A DNA stretch of 64,000 nucleotides, from contig NZ_BDCM01000013.1 of NCBI RefSeq assembly GCF_001613505.1, positions 310,001-374,000 on the forward strand, read 5' to 3'. This document shows positions 43,215-51,230 of this stretch, piece by piece. Position 1 is the stretch's first letter. The number at the start of each line of letters is the position of its first letter. Source of the DNA: Nocardia mikamii NBRC 108933 (lineage in GTDB: Bacteria; Actinomycetota; Actinomycetes; Mycobacteriales; Mycobacteriaceae). The notes under the pieces were generated by a model. It searched no databases and was not told where the DNA came from. It was given only the letters and a program-made list of their open reading frames with translations. Position numbers and translations under genes: made by a program.

Positions 43215-43532
43215 ATGACCGACTTCCAAGTCGTACCCGACGATGTGGACAAGTTCAGCGGCGCCATGCGTGCTCTCGCGGGTCAGGCAGGCGCCGCAGG
43301 CACCCACGTGACGAAGTGGTTCAACCTCTCGGACGCGGACACCGGCATATTCGTCGAAGTCAAGGGGATCATCGAGCATATTCGGCAAAACCTCGAGGAC
43401 AACTACAAGCATCTGCAGACGCTGGCCGACAACTCCGCGACCGAACTCGCCAAAGCCGCCCAACTCTACCGCACAACCGACTACGAACACGCTCGGCAGC
43501 TCGACGAGACGTATCCAGGGAATGCGCGATGA
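43215..43532 (+). CDS. EspC-like T7SS target protein (module A)
   Basis: A 105-residue helical protein resembling the EspC/DUF2580 family of ESX secretion-associated proteins: FQVVPDDVDKFSGAMRALAGQAGAAG, then a long helical region. YRTTD near residues 87-91 fits the YxxxD/E general type VII secretion signal. AAGGAG ribosome binding site and ATG at 43215. Its stop overlaps the ATG of the next gene (ATGA), as partner T7SS substrates often do, so it probably forms a heterodimer with that protein for export. Confidence 0.8.
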   Translation: MTDFQVVPDDVDKFSGAMRALAGQAGAAGTHVTKWFNLSDADTGIFVEVKGIIEHIRQNLEDNYKHLQTLADNSATELAKAAQLYRTTDYEHARQLDETYPGNAR

Positions 43533-44254
43533 CCCGCCCCGAGGAGAAGCTGGTCGACCCTCAGGCCGAGGATCCGATGCCGGGCCTGGTGTCGTTCATC
43601 GCCGGCGGCAACTTCGTCTCCCCCGCCTATTACATCTCGACCACGATCAAAACCCTTGTCGGCTTCGACATCTACGGCTGGGCAGGAGAGAAGGTCAACG
43701 GCGACTGGGAGGCGGTCGCGAAGGCCGCCGGAGCCGCGGGCAACCTGAGCCGCTTCAATTCGGCGTATGCGGAGTCGATCAACACTCAGTGGCAGCAGAC
43801 CGCCGGCGCCACCTGGCACGGTCACGCCGCGGAGAGCTCGGAGACCTACTTCAAACATCTCGCTGCCTGCGTCGAGTTCCAAGTTCGCCCGCTCGAAGAG
43901 ATCGAACGGCAGCTGACGAATATCAGCACCGGCATGCGGGAACTGGGCCGACGCGTCGGGGATTTCCTGCAGGACATCTCCGATATGGCCCTGCTCTGGC
44001 TCGCGTCGCAAGCGGCCGAGGCGGTTCTCGCTTCCAGCCTGGTCGGCGCTCCCGCTGCCGCGGCCCAAGCCGCAGTGTCGGCCGCCTATCTGGTCCAGAT
44101 CGTGGCGAAGGTGGGCCAACTCATCAAACTCGTCACCACCGCGTACAAGGCCATATACGGGATGATCGGATTGCTGAACGCACTGTCGCGCCAAACAACA
44201 CCGGAAAACCTACCCGCGCTGCCGACTTCGACGTACGACCATCCCGGGGTGTGA
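43529..44254 (+). CDS. WXG-type T7SS substrate (module A)
   Basis: A 241-residue protein with a WXG-like turn, TWHGHAAESSETYF, near residues 93-106 between helical stretches, and a hydrophobic Ala-rich C-terminal region (LLWLASQAAEAVLASSLVGAPAAAAQAAVSAAYLV) that could insert in a membrane. It lacks a signal peptide. Overlaps the EspC-like gene by 4 bp and is probably its secretion partner. No catalytic motif seen. Confidence 0.72.
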   Translation: MTRPEEKLVDPQAEDPMPGLVSFIAGGNFVSPAYYISTTIKTLVGFDIYGWAGEKVNGDWEAVAKAAGAAGNLSRFNSAYAESINTQWQQTAGATWHGHAAESSETYFKHLAACVEFQVRPLEEIERQLTNISTGMRELGRRVGDFLQDISDMALLWLASQAAEAVLASSLVGAPAAAAQAAVSAAYLVQIVAKVGQLIKLVTTAYKAIYGMIGLLNALSRQTTPENLPALPTSTYDHPGV

Positions 44255-44258
44255 TCGT

Positions 44259-44744
44259 ATGGAAAATCCGTCCGAATTCAGCTTCGACGTGGCCCACGGC
44301 GATATCGCAGTGTCCCGTCAACTGCGCCGTTCCCTCGAGACGATCAAATCCGCCGTCGCCGATCCCGATCTTCGGAAACAACTCGACGATGTACTGAGCG
44401 GCCGCCGCAGCATGCGAGACTTCGGTACTTCCGACGCCTTCGCGGGCATCATGGACTCCGTACCCGCGAGCCAGCTGAGCCGAGCTCTGACAATGCCGGA
44501 AGACGAGCGTCATGCTTTGGCCCAGGTCGGAGAACAAGAACTCGAACGTCTGCGCAGCGATCAGTACGAGACTGTACCCCCTCTGCCTCCGGAGAACGAG
44601 GTCCCGACTCCCCCGAAAGATACTGGGAGTCCGGGGATCCCACGAACCAGGAAGCCGGACCGCGAACAGCTGTACACGCCCGGCGAACCGGACGAGGACG
44701 ACAGCTATTTCCAACAGCGACGCAACCGAGGATGGCTGGAGTGA
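44259..44744 (+). CDS. Hypothetical acidic protein (module A)
   Basis: A 161-residue protein with helical N-terminal half (DIAVSRQLRRSLETIKSAVADPDLRKQLDDVL) and a Pro/Glu-rich C-terminal tail (about 100-155) that looks disordered. No known motif. It starts 5 bp after the substrate gene and overlaps the next gene, so it belongs to the operon, perhaps as chaperone or cargo-specific factor; this role is a guess from position. Confidence 0.65.
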   Translation: MENPSEFSFDVAHGDIAVSRQLRRSLETIKSAVADPDLRKQLDDVLSGRRSMRDFGTSDAFAGIMDSVPASQLSRALTMPEDERHALAQVGEQELERLRSDQYETVPPLPPENEVPTPPKDTGSPGIPRTRKPDREQLYTPGEPDEDDSYFQQRRNRGWLE

Positions 44745-45403
44745 GCCCCCGATCCGACGTGCAAACCGATGTCGCAGTGCGGATTCGCCTCCGCGAAGAC
44801 TTCGCCGAAGACCCCGATTTCGATCCGCAGGAAACGTTCGTCCTGCAACTGGCCGACGAACTACCCGACGTATGCACTCGTCACGGCGAGACCGCAGTCG
44901 AACAGCGCAACAAGGACTTCGACTTCAGGCCGAAGACGGGCCGGCGTTCTCCGGAACAACAGTGGATACAGCGGACCCCTTCATACGAAGTTCGATTTCT
45001 GCTGCGAGGTTTTTACCGCATCGCCACGTTCAGATGGGTCGAGGTCAACCCACCATCCACCGTCCTCGAGGGAACGTGGCCGATCTGCGCGAAATGCAAA
45101 CGCACAAGCCAGATTTGCCAGTACACCGGACATGCGATCGTTCTACTAGGCCTCGCCACCATTCTCGTCATCCTCGCAGCCACCCAAACAACGACCTCCG
45201 ACCACCTTCCCGTACCCCTTGTGCTGGCCGTCTTCCCGGGATGGGGGTTGTTCGGTCTGGTCGCCGCATACTTGCTCTACCGCCGCTCGACAACATTCGT
45301 ATTGTTCAGGCCCATAGTTGATCTCGGGTCGGCGCGGATCAGAGCACACCCGCGATTCGCGGAGGCGTTCGAATCGCGGGGAACGGTTTCGGGCCGAGGA
45401 TAG
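44741..45403 (+). CDS. Membrane protein with Cys motif (module A)
   Basis: About 220 residues: an N-terminal soluble region (residues 1-110), then GTWPICAKCKRTSQIC with a CxxC pair, then two membrane spans (HAIVLLGLATILVILAAT and VPLVLAVFPGWGLFGLVAAYLLY) and a cytoplasmic tail ending RPIVDLGSARIR...GTVSGRG. The GTG at 44741 overlaps the previous stop (GTGA) with GAGG upstream; ATG at 44732 is an alternative. A decayed copy of its tail lies at 52150-52256. May be membrane immunity or anchor for the module; not established. Confidence 0.65.
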   Translation: MSPRSDVQTDVAVRIRLREDFAEDPDFDPQETFVLQLADELPDVCTRHGETAVEQRNKDFDFRPKTGRRSPEQQWIQRTPSYEVRFLLRGFYRIATFRWVEVNPPSTVLEGTWPICAKCKRTSQICQYTGHAIVLLGLATILVILAATQTTTSDHLPVPLVLAVFPGWGLFGLVAAYLLYRRSTTFVLFRPIVDLGSARIRAHPRFAEAFESRGTVSGRG

Positions 45404-45430
45404 TTCCCCTCAACTCGGTCGTGGGCTGGC

Positions 45431-46438
45431 TCACTTGCGCGCGATGGACGAACCATCCGTGGAGTACATCAGGCCGTACTCAGCGGAGTAAGCGGGCGCA
45501 GATGTCGCCAGTTTGAACGGCGATCCATTGTCGTCCACCAAAATCGAGCTGGGTTTTCCGCCAACTGTAACGTCGACATAGAATTCCCATTCGTACACGC
45601 CGATCGGCGCCTGGCGGATCCAACCGTCACCTAACCCACTGACCTTATTCCGTACTTTTCGATACACAGACGGATACGTGGGCCCATCAGCACCCGACCA
45701 TCCGACTTCGATATCGAAAACAGCAGGCTCTCCTCGCCCGAGCGACACGTAATGTTCGGCAAAGTACTTTCCGCCGTGCCCTTCCCAACAGTACGCGACC
45801 TGGTCCGATAAGGAATCGACTTCCGAGTCGGCCTGCGGATCGACATACCCGCACCCTTGTATCGGAAGCCCCTCTCCTTGCGATGAAACGTCGATCTCAG
45901 TGCCGCCCAACGGGTTAGGATCGTACCTGACTGTGTGGACACGTAGGCCGGTGACCACAGCAGTACTGTCACTGTTCCCGACCAGTATCAGTTCGGCTCG
46001 ATAATTATCAATTTTGACACCGCCCTGAGATTTGATCAAATTCACGATATCGGCAGGTGTGATCACAGAGGGCTTCGACGGTACGTCATGCGGAAGCGCG
46101 AACATTCCGTCTGTGCCGGTACGCAGGGCCGGATCAGTTTTCACCGAGATCGTAACCGGTTCGACTTCTCCTTGCGAAGGCTCAGCGGGATTCCACAACA
46201 TCGCTCCGACGATAACCAGGACGGCGACGAAGGTCAGGGACGCCCACCGTGCGCCCCGGGGAAGTTTCCGGTTCGAACCGGACCGCGCCGGACCGGTGAG
46301 ATCAAAATAGAAATTCGTTTGTGTGTTGCCGTCTCCGACGGCCCCGATATTCGCATTTCTGGCACCAATTCTGGCGTTGACCCGGTCGTCCATCCCGTGC
46401 GCGCGACGACCACGAAACCCCATCGTCGGACGGTGCAT
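45431..46438 (-). CDS. Single-pass membrane protein with N-terminal RHIM/BASS-like amyloid motif
   Basis: About 335 residues. The cytoplasmic N-terminus carries ANIGAVGDGNTQTN (about 29-42), nearly the same as the C-terminal motif of the Bell-like protein encoded just upstream (ANIGAIGDRNQQYN). A basic stretch and one membrane helix (about 65-82, WASLTFVAVLVIVGAMLW) follow, then about 250 residues outside with Cys in GCGYVDP and YCWEGHG and no family I know. The topology (inner amyloid motif, one span, outer domain) is that of a receptor. Start is uncertain: ATG 46436-46438 lies 20 bp after the Bell-like gene; ATG 46391-46393 is an alternative that keeps the motif. Confidence 0.65.
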   Translation of the reverse strand: MHRPTMGFRGRRAHGMDDRVNARIGARNANIGAVGDGNTQTNFYFDLTGPARSGSNRKLPRGARWASLTFVAVLVIVGAMLWNPAEPSQGEVEPVTISVKTDPALRTGTDGMFALPHDVPSKPSVITPADIVNLIKSQGGVKIDNYRAELILVGNSDSTAVVTGLRVHTVRYDPNPLGGTEIDVSSQGEGLPIQGCGYVDPQADSEVDSLSDQVAYCWEGHGGKYFAEHYVSLGRGEPAVFDIEVGWSGADGPTYPSVYRKVRNKVSGLGDGWIRQAPIGVYEWEFYVDVTVGGKPSSILVDDNGSPFKLATSAPAYSAEYGLMYSTDGSSIARK

Positions 46439-46458
46439 TTCGATCACCGCGACCCGGG

Positions 46459-46851
46459 TCAGTCGCCCGACCGGGAACCGAAGACGTTGTACTGCTGATT
46501 CCTGTCGCCGATGGCACCGATATTCGCCCCACGCACATCGATCATGTACTTGCCTGCCCGGCTGCCCGAGGGATCGGCCACCTCCAGTACCTTCCGGGCC
46601 GCGGCCAGCACCTGCTCGTCCACGACCGCACCGGTGTCGGTGAGCAGCTTGGTCATTGGCGCCTGCCACGTATCCGGGTCCGACTCGTGCTCAGCCAGTA
46701 CCATCTCGGCTTTCGAGTCTCCGCCGAAGACCCTGACCAACAGACTCTTCAATCCGCGATAGGCGTCGGCAACGGCTGTCGACGCCGCGTCTCCGACCCC
46801 TTTCGCCGCGCCGATGGACAACGCCGCGACGATCACCGTCACCGGATCCAT
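46459..46851 (-). CDS. Bell-like helical effector with C-terminal RHIM/BASS-like motif
   Basis: A 130-residue protein. It begins MDPVTVIVAALSIGAAKGVGDAA, a Gly/Ala-rich hydrophobic first helix, followed by AYRGLKSLLVRVFGG and more helices to about residue 95, as in bacterial Bell domains (four-helix, HeLo/MLKL-like membrane-permeabilising executors). The C-terminus has ANIGAIGDRNQQYNVF (about 109-124), like the amyloid signalling sequences that connect Bell effectors to NLR sensors in actinobacteria. ATG at 46849-46851 has a strong GGGGAGG ribosome binding site. Family assignment is by pattern recognition; the role in regulated cell death is inferred. Confidence 0.65.
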   Translation of the reverse strand: MDPVTVIVAALSIGAAKGVGDAASTAVADAYRGLKSLLVRVFGGDSKAEMVLAEHESDPDTWQAPMTKLLTDTGAVVDEQVLAAARKVLEVADPSGSRAGKYMIDVRGANIGAIGDRNQQYNVFGSRSGD

Positions 46852-47203
46852 CCCACTACCTCCCCAATGGCAGCCCCCGGAACAAGACCCGGGCTCACAC
46901 CACTCAATCAAGCACCGCCCGGATCCGACAAGGGGTTAGAGCAACATAACTGGCGGTCTGCTACCGACCCGAGCGTTGCATCCGGATCTGCGATGCGCGG
47001 ACCCTAGTGGCACTCGCCGGCACCGTAGCTGTCCCAAGAGGGCCGGCGTTGTCGCAGCCACCTGCGCCGTTGCGTTGGCTACTACATCACGAAAGTTATT
47101 CGAATACCGACAAATTCGAGATTGACGAAGCACACGCCATGCCGGTTCAGGTCGAGCGCACCGAGAGACAGCGACCACCTCGGGCACCGTCCGGCCCGCG
47201 GCT
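46852..47203. other. Intergenic region upstream of the Bell-like operon
   Basis: This 352-bp region lies between the end of a small gene on the minus strand and the Bell-like start. It must contain the Bell operon promoter. Reading frames on both strands look non-coding; no palindrome or terminator is clear. Confidence 0.35.
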
Positions 47204-47392
47204 CTACCGGCTACGCTCGATGTACCTGATCTCATCGACCAGATCGACCACGCGCGCCGGCAGCACTCCACTGATCCCGGCCGCCTGGATCGCTGCGGTG
47301 AGACATTCGTCGACAACGGCCCGATCGAATACCCGCAGGACCGGCTGTGCTGAATCGTTGATGGGCACGCCGGCCCGCTCCGCGGTGATCAC
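47204..47392 (-). CDS. Small hypothetical protein directly after a truncated helicase-like gene
   Basis: GTG at 47390-47392 follows the TAG of the upstream gene with no gap and opens a 62-codon frame: ITAERAGVPINDSAQPVLRVFDRAVV, then a helical stretch and DLVDEIRYIERSR. It could be a real small protein made by coupled translation or a leftover fragment of a larger gene. No family recognised. Confidence 0.35.
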   Translation of the reverse strand: MITAERAGVPINDSAQPVLRVFDRAVVDECLTAAIQAAGISGVLPARVVDLVDEIRYIERSR

Positions 47393-47863
47393 CTACTGCC
47401 AGAGCCTAGTGAACTCGAGGGATGCGTCCTGAAAATCTGCGATCCATTTCGCTTCAGGCTCATCGTCACCAGCGTGGCCGGTCGCCCAGGCACAGCTGGA
47501 CAGCACATCCGAACCCGGTACGGCGCAATCATTTTCGTCTATCAGAAATGCGGCAACGGCACTCTCGCCGGCCGGCCGCTCGTCGGAACTGTCGGGATCG
47601 GGATCGAAACGCCGCGACAAGACCTCGAAGACTTCGTCGAGTCGGTAGATCCCCACATACACGATGTGACGCCACGCCAGGTTGGGACCCAAGGCGAGGC
47701 GGGCCAGTTCATGGTCCGGATCCCACGGCAACGGTTCGTCGGCCTCCACTTGAAAGACCCGTTGCTGCCGATCGGGTCGGTCCACCCGTTGCGGACTGAA
47801 CATCTCCACGGCCTGCCAGAACTCGACGATCGTGCCGCCCCGCTCGTCTTCCCCACCCACCAC
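47393..47863 (-). pseudogene. N-terminal fragment of a DNA2/NAM7-type helicase-like gene
   Basis: About 156 residues: IVEFWQAVEMFSPQRV, PLPWDPDHELARL, WRHIVYVGIYRLDEVFEVLSRRFDPDPDSSDERPAGESAVAAFLIDENDCAVPGSDVLSSCAWATG. This matches, from memory of the family, the start of large actinobacterial helicase-like proteins of about 1,200 residues. Here the frame stops after IADFQDASLEFTRLWQ, before any Walker motif. So it is probably a truncated remnant. GTG start with GAGG upstream. Lies among defence-like genes. Confidence 0.5.
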
Positions 47864-48633
47864 CCGACCTCACTCCATCGGCAAGGTCGCCCAGTGGCCA
47901 CCGATGGTAGTCACGGTCCGCCCGTATCGCCGAAACGATCAACGGTGCCGGATCCGCCTCGGCGACGACACTCATGCGGATCGCACAAAGACATTCGAAG
48001 CTATTGCGAATCATGACCGAACGTGGATGGCGCGCCGGCTCAGGCGTTCGACAGTGGTGAGGCGGAGAGTCGTGGACCGACCACACCGGCCGAGAACGGG
48101 TTCATGGCTCGGCAGAGCGCTACGCAGGCGCAGCGTTGCCAAACCGGGCATTGCTGATCTAAACCTTCATACTCTGTAACACCGCTCACAGCTACGGCTA
48201 TCTCATACAGGCATGCGCGAGCCACACACCCTCCGGACCGCCACGGGAATTGTCTTGCGCCTCAACGAGATGAGGGAGCGTGACCAATCCACCGAACACC
48301 CTTCAGGCGCGGAGGTCATAGGACTGGCCCCGTCTGCCACCCGGCGCTCGAGAACGCCGGTCCCGCCGCCACACCGCACCGATCCGGCATCCTCAACTGC
48401 CCGCGTTGATTCGTGCCGATTGGTCGGCGATCGATGTCGTCCGCGATCCGCCATCGGCAACGAAACTTTCGGCTCCTACCTGGGACGATCCTCCAGCCGA
48501 CGCATCTCGCCCCTGCTTCGAAGCTCGAGATCGTACCCGGGGATGAACCCAAATCTCGTCCTTGCAAACAGAATCCACCACAGAACATCGCCTGATCCTC
48601 AAATTCAGGCGCCACACCGGGAGGCACGAGCCC
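47864..48633. other. 770-bp region without a recognisable gene
   Basis: The stretch separates two divergent units: the helicase-like fragment (minus) and the HSDR_N nuclease (plus). Frames of up to about 190 codons exist on both strands, but their Arg/Ser/Pro-rich composition and lack of ribosome binding sites suggest chance. It may be decayed accessory DNA. Confidence 0.35.
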
Positions 48634-49734
48634 ATGTCCAACACGCTCGACCGAATCAACATCATCGCAACCAAACTCCGCTCGACCCAGTCGTCGATCG
48701 TCACCGAGGAAGCGACAAAGAACGCACTCGTCATGCCGTTCATCGCCCAGGTGCTCGGTTACGACGTGTTCGACCCTTCCGAGGTCGTGCCTGAATTCGT
48801 TTCGGATGTCGGGACCAAGAAGGGCGAGAAGATCGACTACGCGATTCTCCGGGACGGCGCCGTCCAAATCCTGATCGAGTGCAAGAAAATCGCGGAGCCG
48901 CTCAACATCAACCATGCCTCCCAGCTCTTCCGGTACTTCTCCGTCACGTCTGCCAGGATCGCGATTCTCACCAATGGTCGTGAATACCAGGTTTATACGG
49001 ACGGTGACCGTCCGAACATCATGGACTCGAAGCCGTTCCTGGTGTTCGACATTCTCGATATGGACAACGTTCTCGTTCCCGAGGTGGCGAAGCTGTCGAA
49101 GGAGTCGTTCGACCTCGACTCCATCGTAAGCGCCGCCGAAGAACTCAAATACATCGGTCAGGTCAAACGCCTACTGGCACAGGAGATCAAGCTCCCGACC
49201 GATGACTGGGTACGGTACTTCATCGCCCGCGTCTATGAGGGGAAGGCAACTCAGAAGATCGTGGACCAGTTCCGGCCGCTGGTTACGAAGGCCGCAGCGC
49301 AGTTCGTCGCCGACCAAGTGAGCGACCGGTTGAACAACGCGCTCGGCGACAATACGAGCGCGGTCATCGCGGCGCCTTCCGAGGCTCCTGCGGCGGCGGC
49401 TCCGCAGGCCCCCGAACCGGAAACACCAGTCACCGATGACGGTGTCGTCACCACAGAGGAAGAGCTTGACGGCTTCAATATCGTTCGCGCGATCCTCGCC
49501 AAGGATATCGACCCGACCCGGGTCTGCTACCGCGATGCGAAGGCATACTTCGCGGTGCTCCTCGACGACAACAACCGCAAACCGATTGTGCGCCTTCACC
49601 TCAACGGAAAGAGCGTCAAGTTCGTCACGACGTTCGAGAACGGGAAAGATGGGGAACGACATGACATCGGCAGTGTTGTCGATCTGTATCAGCACGCGGA
49701 TCGGCTGCTCGCGACGGTGAAGAACTACGGGTGA
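48634..49734 (+). CDS. Stand-alone type I restriction R-type N-terminal (HSDR_N) nuclease
   Basis: A 366-residue protein. Residues 1-180 are an HSDR_N-like PD-(D/E)xK nuclease domain: VLGYDVFDPSEVVPEF, KIDYAI with Asp68 and LIECKK with Glu82/Lys84, then HASQLFRYFSVTSARIAILTNGREYQVYTD. A Pro/Ala/Glu linker (about 250-285) precedes a C-terminal domain (GFNIVRAILAKDIDPTRVCYRDAKAYFAVLLDD) of unknown function. There is no helicase motor and no hsdM or hsdS nearby, so this is not a classical type I enzyme; it may be a single-gene defence nuclease. ATG at 48634 with GGGAGG upstream. Confidence 0.8.
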   Translation: MSNTLDRINIIATKLRSTQSSIVTEEATKNALVMPFIAQVLGYDVFDPSEVVPEFVSDVGTKKGEKIDYAILRDGAVQILIECKKIAEPLNINHASQLFRYFSVTSARIAILTNGREYQVYTDGDRPNIMDSKPFLVFDILDMDNVLVPEVAKLSKESFDLDSIVSAAEELKYIGQVKRLLAQEIKLPTDDWVRYFIARVYEGKATQKIVDQFRPLVTKAAAQFVADQVSDRLNNALGDNTSAVIAAPSEAPAAAAPQAPEPETPVTDDGVVTTEEELDGFNIVRAILAKDIDPTRVCYRDAKAYFAVLLDDNNRKPIVRLHLNGKSVKFVTTFENGKDGERHDIGSVVDLYQHADRLLATVKNYG

Positions 49735-50041
49735 AGCTCCAGTCGGCTGCGGCTGGATGATCTGTCACGAGGCGAGGGGTCGCGGAAATAGCGGCCCGTC
49801 TGACAGGAACCGCCGCGTATGGGGCCGAACCATCGACCGCCGCCAGGCCACGTACCGACTACCTCCCAGCCCGCCTGCACCCGCAACTGTCGGCCGAGTC
49901 CTTTCGCCGAGCCGCGTCACTCCCCAGCCGACAGTAGCGACAGCTTTCTCGGCTTCTGTCCCGCACCAGGCAAATCCGGACTCCGGATACCTCCCATCAT
50001 CGAATGACACGCGATCATCGGTAACACCGCGAGGACAGGAA
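49735..50041. other. Intergenic region with a hairpin after the HSDR_N gene
   Basis: This 307-bp convergent gap has a 7-bp stem (49738-49744 with 49751-49757, one G-T pair, 6-nt loop) starting 4 bp after the HSDR_N stop, likely its transcript end, though it has no T tract. Nothing else is recognised. Confidence 0.35.
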
Positions 50042-51064
50042 TCACCAGAGCTGTTCTGGAATCAGAACTGTCCAGACCTGCCCCGTCGCGAAGGGAATGG
50101 TCGTTCCAGCGGGGTCTGTATAGGTTGTGCCCGCCTCCGGGGAGGGACGGTCCCACACGGCCGGGAACGCTTGGCCGTCGCGAAGTACGAGGGCCTGACC
50201 GCTCCCGGTCGTATGGGCCAGAGGTGAGACGCTACCCGCCACGTCGCTGATGGCCGAGTTCTGCACTTGCACACTCTGCAGCACGACCGTACTTGCCGTG
50301 AGCTGTCCGGTATCGGCAGCGGTGTAGGCAGCACCATCCATGGACACCAGCCAGCCGTGATCGCTGGGTGACCAGTCGAAGCCGATCGCCGCAGCCGGAT
50401 ACCGCGCTTCCTCATGTTGCGTGGGCCGGCCGCCGGCAGGCGCAGGACCGAAGTGCAGTTGCGAAGCCTCCGGCCAGCCGCCGCCTTCGGGCAACTGATC
50501 GGGGCGGACGAACAGGTTGTGTGGCGCGGCGCGACTGTAATCGCGGAAGTACGCCGCGGGTTGCAGATCGGCCGAGGCGTTCTGGAGCGAGGAGGAATCG
50601 AGGGCGGGAATCAGCTCGGGTGCGGAACCAGAGGATGCCAATGTCGGGTTACCGAACTGGGCCAACAGCGTCAGGTCCGTTTCCCGCGCACTCCGGACGG
50701 GCCCGATCACCGGGGGTTTCTGTGTCGAGAACACCGCGGCCAGCCGACTCAAACCACCCTCGACCGGCTCGACGTAGACCACATCGGCGGCTCCGAGCCC
50801 TACCGGGGGCCGTGCCTGCGGGCTGTTGTCTATCTTCGCGACCAGCACGGGCACCCCAACCCGGGAGGGTGGGGGCGAGTCAGGTGCCGCCTGCTCGGGT
50901 CCGGTGCGGGCGCCGCTACCAGTGCCGGTGCGAGCGCCGGTGCCGGTGCCGGTGCCGGTGCCGGTGCCGGTGCCGGTGTTGGTGCCGCTACTGCACGCGA
51001 ACGTAGTGCACATTCCCAAGGTCATCAGGAACGCGGCAATCCACACCCACCATCGCTGTTGCAT
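50042..51064 (-). CDS. DUF3048 (YerB-like) lipoprotein
   Basis: A 340-residue exported protein. A basic N-terminus and hydrophobic stretch (WVWIAAFLMTLGMCTTFACSSG) form a signal peptide; the Cys in FACSS, or the earlier one in LGMC, would be lipidated. Next comes a Thr-Gly repeat coded by a hexanucleotide tract, then the two DUF3048 halves (PVLVAKIDNSPQARPPVGLGAADVVYVEPVEGGLSRLAAVF, GPVRSARETD, and later GTTIPFATGQVWTVLIP). Function of the family is unknown; it is on the outer face of the membrane. Confidence 0.85.
   Translation of the reverse strand: MQQRWWVWIAAFLMTLGMCTTFACSSGTNTGTGTGTGTGTGTGARTGTGSGARTGPEQAAPDSPPPSRVGVPVLVAKIDNSPQARPPVGLGAADVVYVEPVEGGLSRLAAVFSTQKPPVIGPVRSARETDLTLLAQFGNPTLASSGSAPELIPALDSSSLQNASADLQPAAYFRDYSRAAPHNLFVRPDQLPEGGGWPEASQLHFGPAPAGGRPTQHEEARYPAAAIGFDWSPSDHGWLVSMDGAAYTAADTGQLTASTVVLQSVQVQNSAISDVAGSVSPLAHTTGSGQALVLRDGQAFPAVWDRPSPEAGTTYTDPAGTTIPFATGQVWTVLIPEQLW
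50937..50978. repeat. Hexanucleotide microsatellite (CCGGTG, seven copies) within the DUF3048 gene
   Basis: Seven exact CCGGTG units in a row, flanked by imperfect copies on both sides. In the coding sense each unit adds Thr-Gly. Because the unit is six bases, slippage changes only the length of the linker after the lipid anchor and keeps the frame. Confidence 0.8.
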
Positions 51065-51230
51065 AAGGCAAACCTCTAGCTACCAATTTACGCGCACTTG
51101 ACCACTCGGGCCGGTCGTTGGTTGAGGCTTATGCCCCTGGCGAGCGCCCGTAGAGCCACCCCGACGACGCGCGTCGCGTGGGCACGGACCGTCCGCGGGC
51201 GGTGAGGTGCTCGCCTGTAATCTCACGATC

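Noticed and set aside
46936..47316. Minus-strand 126-codon frame upstream of the Bell-like operon
   Set aside because: Overlaps the small gene at 47204-47392 in another frame, Arg/Ser/Cys-rich, no ribosome binding site; likely chance.
48634..49734. Classical type I restriction-modification system
   Set aside because: The nuclease domain has no helicase motor, and no hsdM or hsdS gene lies nearby.
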